NCBI GenBank assembly: GCA_949126835.1
Contig: OX421502.1
Location: forward strand, 37,915,282-37,979,281
From: Anisus vortex
Taxonomy: Eukaryota; Mollusca; Gastropoda; Planorbidae
Direction: 5' to 3'
DNA: 64,000 nucleotides
The notes below the pieces were generated by a model. It made no database searches, was not told the origin of the DNA, and saw only the letters and a list, made by a program, of their open reading frames with translations. The first letter of the stretch is position 1; every line of letters begins with the position of its first letter. The position numbers and the translations under genes were made by a program. Positions 34,841 to 45,453 of this stretch are shown in pieces.

Positions 34841-36950
34841 CCCCAATGCTTAAACATGCCGGGAACAGACCATATAGCACAGGTTGATAATTTTAAAAAA
34901 TTACTATTTTTGAGTATTAGGTACTACAATTACAAATAAATGTTGTATTCTTTAAATTCTTAGCCTACTTTAGTGTAATTTAATTTAACAAGCTTATGAT
35001 TAAAGTAGAGAATCTTTTCTAATTGAAAATTTTTTAAAATTCATTTAGAAATAACTCTGTTTTTTTTTCTGATATGTTTGCTAGATCACTGGTGTTGACA
35101 TAAAATGGAAACTTAGCATGGCAGTCAGCAGTAACGATGTGAAAAACCTTAATCAACCTTTGGTCACCATGATGCTAGTGACAACAGACCAGACTGGGAA
35201 AAAGACTAACTGGCCCCTGGAGATGACCACAGCAAAATTTAAGGTCTGAGTAAATCCTTTTTGTTTTCTGATTTGAATGAATGTATGAATTGTAAGCATA
35301 GATTTCATATTTAAATATACACTGTTGGTACTTATAAGCTTTATAAATGTACTTTATAAATTTAACAAGATTAGGAAAATATATTTTCAAAATTAAAAAT
35401 GCATAATTAAATGTTTATAAATTACGTTGAGGTAAAGAACAACAACTGATTCAATGACTAGGGCACGGGTCGGTAACCTTTTGATAGTAATGTGCCCAAG
35501 TAGGATTTCTAATTCATTCAGCATGCCAAAAGCTTAAAAGTATCCTGTTCTAGCACTCAATTTCTTGTAGAAAAGACTTTGATTGCCATTTTGGAAGTCT
35601 TCCGCGTGCCAATGAAAATCGCTCTGGTATGGCACGCATGCTGTAGGTTGCATACCCCTAGTCTAGGGAACTTTCATACTTTGATGACTAAATTAGATCC
35701 ATTTCATTGTTTCATGAAATGTTACTGTCTACTGGCTGCACAATGTTGTGTGTAAGTGTAAGAAATGTTTAGCCGTCTCTTTGAAAGTAGGGCTTAACCA
35801 GAAATGGACTCTTGACATTATTTACTTTGGCAAATAGTACCCACACTAAGAGATTAAATATTTTTTTCATCATCATAATTGCAATGATTTTGTATATATA
35901 TGTGTTTGTTTATATAATATATGTTTATTAATATATATTATCGAATCAGGACAAAAGTTAAATACATAAATTGGAAACATCCTCCAAAAGAAATTTTTAT
36001 TTTATCAACTACCATATATTGTTTAATAAGTTAATCATTTTATTTAAACATAATAATAATACAAATTAATTATAAACTAGAGCGCCTTTAAAAATATTTA
36101 GGGTGGTGTCCCTTTAAAAATGCTTTCAAAAAATGTGTTGATTCTTCCAAGCTTTCCCTTGCAGCAAAAGCTATTTTTTTATTGTTTCATATTTTTCTTT
36201 ATTTGTTTTTTTCCTTTTTGAATGATTGATTTTAGTCTTTTAACAAAACATATTGTAGTCATTAGTTTCTCTGTTATTTTGACGGGCAAAAATACTATTA
36301 TTTCAATTTAAACATTTTAATAGATAATCCACACTTGATTACTTTTGACAAAGTCCTAACTGTGGTATGAAAGCGTGTAACGGGAAATGGGGAGTGATGG
36401 GCGGGGGGGGGGAGATTATCAAGGGAATAAAAAAACTTTTGCATATCTTATGATAGCAAAAGTCTGGAGTTACCCCTACTTTTTGGTTTGTACAAGGAAG
36501 CGGCAAATAGTATATCTGAATACTATTCTGTACTTGGTGGAAACCATCCACTTGGTTAGGCCCTATTTAAAAGCATAAATCTAATGATAAAAAATAATGT
36601 ATTCTATATCAAACTGTGCCCTAGAACAGGGGTCGACAACATTTTGATACTAGTGCGCCAAAGTAGGATTTCTAATTCATTCAGCATGCCAACATACTAA
36701 AAGTCATTCCTCCTATGACACTCAATTTCTCATAGAAGATACTTTAATTGCCTTTTTGGAAGTCTTCTGCGTGCCATTGAAAATTGCTCTGCATGCCAAG
36801 TCTGGCAAGCGTGCCATTGATTGCAGACCCCTGTCCTAGAAGACAAGTTTTCAGAGTAGTCATAATGATTTTCTTTGTTGTTTTTTTCAGGAACTGTTCA
36901 ACACAATGAAAGAAATAAATGTTCAGATGGAAAATGCAAAAATTTTGTGA
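34841..36950 (+). CDS. COMMD6: COMMD6-like COMM-domain protein, 3 exons seen
   Basis: Exons are 34841-34882, 35085-35243 and 36891-36950 (stop TGA 36948-36950); both introns are GT-AG and all junctions are phase 0. The COMM domain reads VDIKWKLSMAVSSND, then QPLVTMMLVTTDQTGKK, PLEMTTAKFKELFNTMKEIN. It is closest to human COMMD6 (WKLGMAVSS, then a final F..F.EI motif), a short COMM-domain partner in COMMD/CCC complexes that act in endosomal sorting and NF-kB control. If ATG 34856 is the start, the protein is 81 aa, close to the 85 aa of human COMMD6. Exon 34841 has a good acceptor (TCTTTTTCAG), so a further 5' exon must exist. Family call is strong; the first exon is less certain. Two hAT MITEs of one family lie in the last intron. 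Confidence 0.82.
35464..35660. mobile_element. hAT MITE, copy 1 in the COMMD6 intron
   Basis: About 197 bp, with ends CACGGGTCGGTAACC and GGTTGCATACCCCTA and an imperfect duplication GACTAGGG / GTCTAGGG (7/8). The body shares GTAGGATTTCTAATTCATTC, ACTCAATTTCT and GTGCCA-rich ends with 36627-36833. End assignment is accurate to a few bases. Confidence 0.8.
36627..36833. mobile_element. hAT MITE, copy 2 in the COMMD6 intron
   Basis: 207 bp with CAGGGGTCGACAAC and GCAGACCCCTG ends; duplication CCCTAGAA (36619-36626) and TCCTAGAA (36834-36841), 7/8. It is about 950 bp from copy 1 in the same orientation. Related partial copies are at 44040-44194 and 45085-45240. Confidence 0.88.
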
Positions 36951-37416
36951 TGGAGGCTTAAATGCTTTTAGGTTATAAACATATCCAGAAAATCATGTGT
37001 AAGATTCTCAGAGTGAAAAAAAAATTGTAAGATCTTTTTTTTTTATCTTGGTGCTGAATATAATGTAGAAAATGGAATTACTGCTCCCTACAAAGTAGTT
37101 TCCATTAATTTAAATATCATTTTTATTTTTTAATTGCTTTGCTTTTATTTGATCTAATCAACAATGTTGATGTTAAAGTTCTGATATTATGAAACATTTT
37201 ATTTATTTTCACTGCCAAGAGATACACTGCTATCTATGCTTTATTTACAATTTTTCTATTGTTCAAGATCTGAATGTTTTTTGTTTTTTCTAGCATACTT
37301 TAGCTTTTTTGCAAGGTTGTAACTTTTGACCTCATTATGTCTTAAAGACCAGCTGAATAGGTTTTTATATTGAACACGCAAACTATTTTAATCTGCGTAT
37401 TTTGTATCTGAAAGCG

Positions 37417-37422
37417 AATAAA
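37417..37422 (+). terminator. Possible COMMD6 poly(A) signal AATAAA
   Basis: An AATAAA within AGCGAATAAAATCATTC, about 470 bp after the stop codon. Other candidates exist further on (about 37930 and 38039), so this is only the first plausible signal. Confidence 0.4.
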
Positions 37423-39265
37423 ATCATTCATACTTTTACAGATTATTGAACATTACTTTCAAGTAATTAGTTCAATATTAGCACTTAAGATGTTTGTCTT
37501 TGGGGGTGTCAAATCTCGTTTAATTTCGGCACAAAATGTTTAAATATAGGTTTAGTGGGTCATGCTTTGTTTATTTTGTTCCCCAGCAAAATGTCACTTT
37601 GTATGAGGCGTTTCCAAATTTTGTCACTTTGAAAAAAATCAAATCTCTTCAATTGGCCTTTAACTTTAAAGCCATTAAAAAACATAAAAGTACTTAAGAC
37701 TACCTCTGTATATGACTAAGTTGACTTAAGACTACCTCTGTATATGACTAAGTTGATTATAAGGTTTAGATACTGATCCCAATGGTTCTTTTATGTTGAG
37801 AAATCGTAGGTTAGAAAATGTAGGCTTTTTCCCTTGAGTAATGGGGAAGATATTTAAAAATACCCTATTTCTTTCATAAAGCTTGTAAAGCGCTTAGAGC
37901 TGTAAGGTAAGCACTATCTAAAAATGCCTCAATAAATAAATAAATATGGTACTTGTAAAAAAAACTTAACATTGATGAAGGAGCTTTTAATGAAATGTAT
38001 GTGCTGATTTATGTCAATATTGGAATTTATATTAATAATAAATAAAATCTTAAGATATATCAGTTCTATTAATGAAATTTTGTTTTGTGTAAAATTAATT
38101 TCTAATCAATTCAGTTCAGTTAGTCAAACCTCACAAAGTTAAGCTTATACATGGAAAGAAAATGTATCAATTGACTGTTTTTTCTAATAAAAAATGAAAC
38201 TGACGTTTTTTTTTTTACTTAAATTTCACCTACACACTTTATACATTGTTAGATATCAAGGTAGGGGGGGGGGGTGTATATCACAAGTTATAAATTCCAA
38301 CTATAACCAAGGTAAAAGTTATGCCATCATAATCACTTAGCTAAACAAGCCAGTATTTGTATGTCTTTTTGAAATCTGTATTTGTAGGAGTATGTTGCAA
38401 TAAGTCCACAATCAATTAATTAATAATGCTTACATTTTAAAATAAAACTCATATATGACAAAAGATGCTGTTCAACAATACTTACGGGGTGAAAATATAA
38501 CGCTAGACTCTAAAAGTACCTTTACATACTTATTGCACACAATGTTTGTTTAAAGAAATTCATTTAATTTCATGTTCTGGGACATAAAATGTAAAAAATT
38601 AATTGAAATAAATATGGTTGATAATAAGGTCAGTTGTGTCAACTAAAAAATCACGACAAAATGATGAGGTCTGAAGACTATTTCTAATAGTTGATTGTGT
38701 TTATTCCAGACAAAATATTCTTTGGAAATCCCAAGCATAAAATTCTGATTATTGATTATGTATACATTTTAAATAATAATAATAGCTAAACATGTATCCC
38801 TAAATAAAATTGTTTTTACAAGATACATTTATAATACTTTACCTATATCTAGGCAATAAATAAGTCTAATTACCGTAGCTAAATGCTCACCAGGAAATAC
38901 CATAATGGAATTAAGGATATTATCTTAATATACCAATGAATGAATAAGTCACAAGTTGAGAGGATACAGGAAATAGGCAATAACTTGGCTTTTAATATTC
39001 CCTGCCTCTAAACTCTATTGTTTATTTTGGTTAAGAAACAGAAAACATTACAAGGCATAATATATTTTCCAATTAAATGACTAGATATTTTTAGCTGCTT
39101 CTTGTAGTGAAAGTGTGAACTGATCTGACCATCTCACACACAAATAATTAACCAGCCACATAGGCAAATAATTTCTCATGGTGACAAAAACTAATGAAAT
39201 TGTCTTTCTCTCCATCAAACTGATACATTGAAACTGTAACTGTAAGTATTGAGGTGAATATTATT
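37423..39265. other. Tail-to-tail spacer between COMMD6 and GRHPR
   Basis: It contains the 3' UTRs of both genes. A perfect 33-bp tandem duplication with CTTAAGACTACCTCTGTATA lies at about 37694-37757. A fragment GTAAAGCGCTTAGAGC ... CTAAAAATGCC followed by AATAAATAAATAAAT at 37885-37947 looks like a LINE or SINE 3' tail on the plus strand. No further gene is seen. Confidence 0.5.
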
Positions 39266-41938
39266 TTATTTGGCAGGCAAAGGTTTCCCAGTGAGTCCAG
39301 CCAACAAATTTCTTGCAGCCAACACTGCCATTGCTTCTCTGGTATTGTGAGTAGCGCTTCCAATGTGTGGAAGGACAATGCAATTATCCAGTTTGAGCAG
39401 AGGGCTGTCTAGTGGTAAAGGTTCCGGCATTGTTACGTCCAGCCCCGCTGCTCCAATTTCTCCAGACTTGAGTGCTTCATACAGATCAGCTTGGTTCACT
39501 AGTCCCCCTCTGCTTGTGTTTATGAAAACAGCATTTGGTTTCATTTTCTTAAAAGCTTCAGCATTAAAAAGATTTTTTGTCTCCGGTGTCAGTGCACAAC
39601 AGACTATAACAAAGTCTGAACTCTGTAATAACTCGTCAAAACTTGTGTACGCAGCATTCACCTCTTTTGCTTCTTCTTTTTCTGACCTGCCGCTGTAAAG
39701 GATTTGCGACACACCAAATGGCTTTAGGCACTTAGCAACTGCCAATCCTATTCTGCCTAATCCAACAATGCCTACGGTGGCACCCTCAAGACCAGGTCCA
39801 CACATCCACATTGGCTTCCAGGTTCCCCACTCTCCATTTTCTACAGCCTTCATCCCTGTTGAAAGACATGAAAGATGATTTTCATACTTATTTCAATTGT
39901 ATTTAACACATTTTAATGCAGCAGTGAATACATTCAATAGGCAAGCTCCTATGATTTAATTTTAACTACTGAATTGAATCTCCATAAAAAATAAAACTTA
40001 ATTCTGGTATTGAAATATATTTTCTGTCAATAACATTTTAAGGAATGCTACTTGACTTCTATGCTAAAATATTAGTAGTGTAAATTAGTGTAATGCATAC
40101 AAATATGTAGTGATATTTAGAAATGAATAGCCTATAAAATTTTGGAATTTGAAAAGTTAACCTTTTAGAGGACTCAACTGTATGATAAAGCTTGTAAAAA
40201 CATTTTTTTTTTAATTATCAGGATTATTCATTGAGAGATTTATTAATGCATAGCCTACCAATAAACTTAATTATCAAAGACTATTAGATGACGACTGATG
40301 TTTGTTTTCAGTTTACCTTCTTTTAGTCTGCGAGAAGTTGCCAGTAATAAAGCAACAGTTAGCTCAGCAGTGGCACTAGTCAATATTCCGGGTGTGTACC
40401 CCAGCAATATGTCTCTTTTCAAACACTCTTTAACATCAATATGATCATAGCCTACGGACATGGTGGACACAACTCGTAAACTTGCACCTAAGAAAAAACA
40501 GATTTTATTATTGAATAACTTAGTACCAACAGTTATAGACAATAGTAATATTTATAAATTATTTTCAGTATCTTGTCAGCACAAATTTATCCATATAACA
40601 GGTCAAGCAGCGTTCACCAGTTTCTGTGGCCATGGCATACTAGGTGATTGTGTTGCCAGCACTATGCACAGCCGCCATTACTTTACCCCAACTAAGGTCA
40701 GGTACCCATCAGAGCTGGGTAGACTTAGGGACACCCTCCAGACCCTGGGAAAAAATCCTAGCCTGCACCAGGATTCGAACCCAGGACCTTTGGTACGTCA
40801 GTCGAACGAACGCGCTTCCGCTCGGCCATCATGCCACATGTTGAATGGTAAATACAATTTAAAACAATGTTTTATAATAGTTTCTAGGCCTACTTTACTT
40901 AATTATGAAACAGGTTTAGGCTTCATTTAGGATCAGATATATATTATAATATAGCCTATATATTCTTTTGACTTTGGAATAGGTATACTGGTATATATGG
41001 CAATGGTCTAAAGAAGGGACAGAAGTGGCATGTCTTTATATATTTTATCTCCCGCTTGTCACAGTTGGTCTATATCATCAAGAAACTTTATGTACTCTTC
41101 AAAATTATTAGTATTTTCTAGCTTCTCCATCTTATTTTGTCTGTTAAGCTCAAATTAACTTCATTGTGTTAACTTGTATAGCATTCATCAATATTTATTA
41201 TCACTACCGGTGTATAGCCTACTCTATAAGCTATAAAAGCTTATCCAAGAAAAAAAGATAAAATGGAAAATTTAAAGTCTGTCATTCTTGTTTGACAAAG
41301 ACAGTTTTAACTATATAGGCCCTATGCATGGTTTCCTTATCATGTTCAATTCAAAGGGTGGCCTTTTTGTGAACTAAATTGAAAACGAAAAATATTTGAT
41401 ATTGTATCCTGGAGGAGCCTTATACTGGAAATGTTAATATATTAATGCTCTGCAAAATACGTTCTTACTCTTATCAGAGTATTAGCCTATCCTAAAAATC
41501 GATATAAAAAGCTCAACATAATTTAGCCTACATGGTAACATAGGCCTAGTGATAGTGACACAGTGTCACACAGTAGGCCTACAGTCATCTCAGATTCATT
41601 TCCCATTATTTGTGTTTTCTTTCATGTTACAGCTACATATTTTATTATTTAAAAGAAAAATAAAACGATGTAATATACTAAACAATATACAACTTTGAAT
41701 TGTTGTCCACACCTGCTGCATCCAATAATTCCACATCAATTTTATCTGTCAACAAACATAAGAGGCCATCAATGCCTCTAACAGCTGCTAAGTAGTCTTC
41801 TCTTGGAGGTGGGTTGTCATTATTCCAGCTTAATACTTCGCATTCTGATGCTAATAATAAAGCATATCCTCTTTCTGGAATTCTACGACTAACAAATACT
41901 CTTGGTTTTGGTGTAGAAGAGACAGATGCAGCGCTCAT
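39266..41938 (-). CDS. GRHPR: Glyoxylate/hydroxypyruvate reductase, 3 exons, 328 aa
   Basis: Minus-strand exons are 41938-41713, 40487-40317 and 39855-39266, with phase-1 GT-AG introns. The protein is a D-2-hydroxyacid dehydrogenase that reduces glyoxylate to glycolate and hydroxypyruvate to D-glycerate with NAD(P)H, in the cytosol. Seen: [62 protein letters not shown], the Rossmann loop GLGRIG at 164-169, [11 protein letters not shown] with catalytic Arg248, [10 protein letters not shown] with Glu277, and [15 protein letters not shown] with His296. The length equals human GRHPR (328 aa), but the C terminus is PLPAK. An upstream in-frame Met at 42083 would add about 49 aa; I chose [12 protein letters not shown] because it matches the family start. 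The TAA stop overlaps an AATAAA (CCAAATAAAA). A SINE lies in intron 1. Confidence 0.96.
40606..40836 (-). mobile_element. tRNA-derived SINE in GRHPR intron 1
   Basis: Minus-strand copy in the same orientation as GRHPR. It has the B box GGTTCGAATCC (reverse GGATTCGAACC at about 40770), the GATGGGTACCTGACC stretch and the GAACGCTGCT part. The last 40 or so bases of the family tail (TCGGTCCGACTGGTAC) are missing. Confidence 0.88.
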
Positions 41939-42078
41939 TCTAAATTGCAATAATGTCAGTTTTCTAAGAAAACTATAAACCGAGGATGACTTTATTTTAA
42001 ATTCATCTCTCGTCACTAAACAAAATAATATGGGAGACCACTCTAAATCTAAAAAAAAAAAGGTTAAGCTTTTTTTAG

Positions 42079-42103
42079 ATGTCACATGACGTGACGTGAT
42101 ATT
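42079..42103. promoter_or_regulatory. Candidate GRHPR promoter motifs
   Basis: GTCACATGACGTGACGTGAT lies about 145 bp upstream of the chosen GRHPR start. It has an E-box (CACATG) overlapping two TGACGT half-sites of the CRE/ATF type. Motif match only. Confidence 0.25.
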
Positions 42104-43159
42104 TTGTTTGATAATAATAGCGATTTAACGTTGTTCAGGGGCTTTCTTATCTGAGACCAAAGACTATAATAATTTAAATTATTATAGTGATTGCTGGGAC
42201 AGAGCTGATGATAACAGGCCCTTAGAACTTTAAGTCTAAGCTTTATGGAAAAATTGAAGGTTATATAGAACTCTATTATATCTAGATCTATTCTATATCC
42301 AACGCCAAATAATCATTGCCTTGCTGAAATAAGGGGTAAATCGTAGTCGTAGTGAAAAAAAATTGAAGGTACGTAGGACGTAGGCCTAGCTAGTAAGAAT
42401 ACAAAATATTACATAGACTAAGTGATCTAATTTAATTGTATTAAATACACTCGTGACCCATTCACGTCCTTTTTTTAAATTGACTTATATTTGAATGTAG
42501 GTTATCTTGAATATTGGCAAGCTAATGTTACTGTACTGTACTAGTGTACAGTGTTAGTAATGTTGCAGCTTAGGCTATATTATTAATTATAGTAAAAGTT
42601 ATAGGATTATATGATTATAGCCAATTTTAGGTAGGCTAATGAAGCCTAATTATTAAATAATGAAATTAATTATATAGAGCTGCGGGTTGTTGTTGTTTAG
42701 TTTTTTTGCCCCATAACAGTGTTGAATGACAACAACTAAATAACAAAAAACTTACCCATATGGCATATGGATATGGTCAGCTATTCAACTTCTATTCAAG
42801 CACTTTTAGTTATCGGTAAAAGCCCAGAACGTTAAAACTTCAGCAACATTTATTTCATTTATTTTCAAGCTAAGGAATCATAATAAATATTCCCGTTTCT
42901 GTTTTTAGATTTTCGCTCCGCTATTAAAATCACTGAGCTATATATATTTTCTCCACTGATCTATAAAAAGAATGGATTGCTACTTCTTCATAATTTGTTT
43001 GTGCAAAGTGAAGCAAGCGAAAACTAGAATTTGACACAACCACTATAATGAAATATTGAAATCAATACCCCGGTATAATGAAAATTGTTTTTAAAAACTT
43101 AATGCGCACCACTGATCTATAAATAGAATGAATATATACATTAATTGCTTGAGCACTCC

Positions 43160-43202
<43 letters not shown>

Positions 43203-43510
43203 TCAGTGATTAAAATATATCACACAAAAAAATTCGCTTTATTACTATTAAACTATTAATTATTATTAGTAGTAGGCATACATTCGATTTTTTTTATAAA
43301 TCGTTGTTTTTTTTAAGAAGGAGAAAGGAAATACATCCCCGTTTCTTGTCCTTGCATAACTGTTGAAATATAATAATTAGGCTAGTCTTACCCGTGGCTA
43401 ATTGTTTTGTTTACCTTTTCGTCTATGCCTATTATAGGCCTAAGCATATAGGCCTAAATCGAATCTGGGGAAGTAAAAACAATTAAGTGAATGGCTCACT
43501 GAATTTTTAT
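42104..43510. other. Intergenic DNA upstream of GRHPR
   Basis: AT-rich, no gene seen. A compound (TA)n(GA)n microsatellite lies at 43160-43202. Many TAGGCCTA words occur, as throughout the window. Confidence 0.5.
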
Positions 43511-43658
43511 CTAATCTTAAATATTACAGACGCCACTACTATAAAGAAGATTATTGCGTCCTACGTTTATCCGTGGTCTGATTCTAGTCTAGTCTTGCAT
43601 TTTGATCAGTGCTTTAAGTTAGCCTACTGGTTTGTTCAAGCAACCCATTCCATGCCCT
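43511..43658 (-). mobile_element. TAAGA-tailed LINE, 3' end (truncated)
   Basis: Reverse-orientation copy with ATTACAGACGCC, AAGAAGATTATTGCGTCCTA, ATCCGTGGTCTGA and the reverse complement of GGCATGGAATGGGTTGC. The TAAGA tail is mostly lost. Confidence 0.8.
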
Positions 43659-43800
43659 CTTATTATCAATGCCCTCTTATCTTTATAGGGGCATTGTAAC
43701 AGATACATATTGTTAGACAGCTCTCCTGCAGTTGTCGGGCAACAAAGATCATGTCAGTTGTACCTCGATCCTTCCTAAACCCCCACCGGCGCTTTCCGAC

Positions 43801-43877
43801 AGACTACACTCGGACCACGGATGAGCGTAGGACGCAATAATCTTCTTTATAGAAGGAGCGTCTGTAATGATAAGACA
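43801..43877 (+). mobile_element. TAAGA-tailed LINE tail, plus orientation
   Basis: About 77 bp with CGGACCACGGATGAGCG, GACGCAATAATCTTCTTTAT and GCGTCTGTAATGATAAGA. With the copy at 43511-43658 it forms an inverted pair 140 bp apart. Confidence 0.82.
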
Positions 43878-44039
43878 GTAGGCCTTTGTCAAGGTTGTGT
43901 GAGTCTGTTTAGAAGTAGGCCTATTCTGACAAAAACCTAATGCTGGTATAGCAGAGAAGTGAGATCTATCTGTGATTGTCCAACATGATTGCCGGTTTCC
44001 CTTTCTCTTGTAGAGGTGAATGATTGGTGTATCTTTGAC

Positions 44040-44194
44040 GCGTGCCAACAGCCTAAAAGGAAAAGTCATTTTGCTCTAGAACTCAATTTCTTGTAAAGAC
44101 ACTTGAATTGCCTTTTTTGTGGGTCTTCCGCGTGCCATTGAAAATCGCTCTGCGTGCCGAGTTTGGCACGTGTGTCATAGGTTGCTGACCACTG
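44040..44194. mobile_element. Partial hAT MITE (right end)
   Basis: It ends GGTTGCTGACCACTG, a hAT terminus, and the body matches the COMMD6-intron MITEs (ACTCAATTTCTTGTA, GTCTTCCGCGTGCCATTGAA, TCGCTCTG). The left end is missing. Confidence 0.75.
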
Positions 44195-44209
44195 GTCTAG
44201 CATATCCTT

Positions 44210-44480
44210 TCCAGAACACGTTTCTTTTTATTTTTATCGGACACGCATGTAGTTGTAGTCTGAACAACTCATTTCCTTACAACCGAACGTTTAAAAAATA
44301 TCTTAAACCTGACGAGCCCTTAGGCTCTTTAGTCCTGATCGCGCATACACCGGTCTTGGCGAGACGGGTATTGTTGCGCCTATTCCTTCCTCCCCACCGA
44401 GTTTCTGTCGGCTTTCACTCGTGCAATGATCCTCGGGTGTGCAACGAGGGGACGTCATCCATGCATTAGCCTACTCTTAA
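44210..44480. repeat. Dispersed repeat of unknown type
   Basis: GACGAGCCCTTAGGCTCTTT, GGCGAGACGGGTATTGTTGC and nearby words recur, diverged, at 56655-56690 and 56925-56960 (GACGAGCCTTCTGGTTCTTT, GTCGAGACGGGCTGTTGCGC). Same order and strand in both places. I cannot assign a class. Confidence 0.45.
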
Positions 44481-45084
44481 CTGGGAGAGTATTGGTGGTT
44501 TACACACTTCGCCAGCTTTAGAGGATCAGGGGCCCAACCACCATTTAAAATGAGATGATTTCTTAACAAATGCTGAAGTTCAGAAGAGCTGGTCAAAATG
44601 CATACGTGAGCTACAAAAAAAAGAAAGTCGAAGTGGTTTTGTCGCATCCCGGGCAGTGGTCAAGAACGTTTAGCTTGCCAGGGACTAGAATGGAACCCCC
44701 AAGGAATTAGAAAAACAAGTGTACGGTCAAGCATCACCTGGAAAAGATCATCGAATAAAGAATAGCATGAGATGTAGAGACTCTTCCACATGAGCGAAGG
44801 AGTGGTTTAACATAGCTGAGGTCCTGTGTCTATCCGATGATTTACATGAGATTGATTGAATGATTGATAGAACGCGTTTCGTAAAAAAATAAATATAAAT
44901 AGACTACGCGCGAATCCAAACACACCAATACATAGGCTTCACCGAATTCAGTTGTTTTATTGTTTATAATACTTATCTTATGTAAAGCCTACTTATCTAG
45001 CCTAGAGAATTGTAGCCTTTTACTTGCATAAAAACTAGCTCTATGTATTGTTTTAAATAGGTGTTAAATGCGCTTTAGTCTTTC

Positions 45085-45240
45085 ATCATGGGTCGGTAAC
45101 CTACGGCACGCGTGCCAAAATTGGCACGCAGAAGTTTTTTGAATGACACGCTAAGGATCTCCAAATAGGCCAAATACAAGGCTCTTCTACGATAAATTGA
45201 GTGCTAGAGAAAGATGTCTTTTAAGCTGTTGGCCAACTTA
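45085..45240. mobile_element. Partial hAT MITE (one end)
   Basis: It starts with CATGGGTCGGTAACC and then GGCACGCGTGCCAAAATTGG, and carries AAATTGAGTGCTAGAG, the inverse of the ACTCAATTTCT motif of the family. The other terminus has decayed or been lost. Confidence 0.7.
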
Positions 45241-45255
45241 GGCCTATTACCTACG

Positions 45256-45413
45256 TGTCCTATTCGACTTATATTAACTTTGTAGCGGGTAATATAAATT
45301 ACCGGGAAATACTTTATTACCGCTTAGGACTATTGTGCTCATTATAACTGCATGGGTAGTTACAGTGTATTTTAAAAAAAATGTTTAACGATTCGGTAAA
45401 CGGGGCACATATT
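45256..45413 (+). mobile_element. Degenerate single copy of the 20747-29480 element family
   Basis: TTAACTTTGTAGCGGGTAAT, ATTACCGGGAAATACTTTA, CATTATAACTGCATGGGTAG and GTAAACGGGGCACAT follow the order of the end half of the complex units, in plus orientation. It shows that the family also exists outside the complex. Confidence 0.65.
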
Positions 45414-45453
45414 ATATGTTAGTGACTTATAAAACACAAGTGATGCGTTAGGC

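Noticed and set aside
39363..39698. Plus-strand ORF inside GRHPR exon 3
   Set aside because: Antisense shadow of a clearly conserved dehydrogenase exon.
41939..42085. N-terminal extension of GRHPR starting at the upstream Met
   Set aside because: The extra 49 residues have no counterpart in the family as I know it, and the start at 41938 gives the family length of 328 aa. A mitochondrial or alternative isoform is not excluded.
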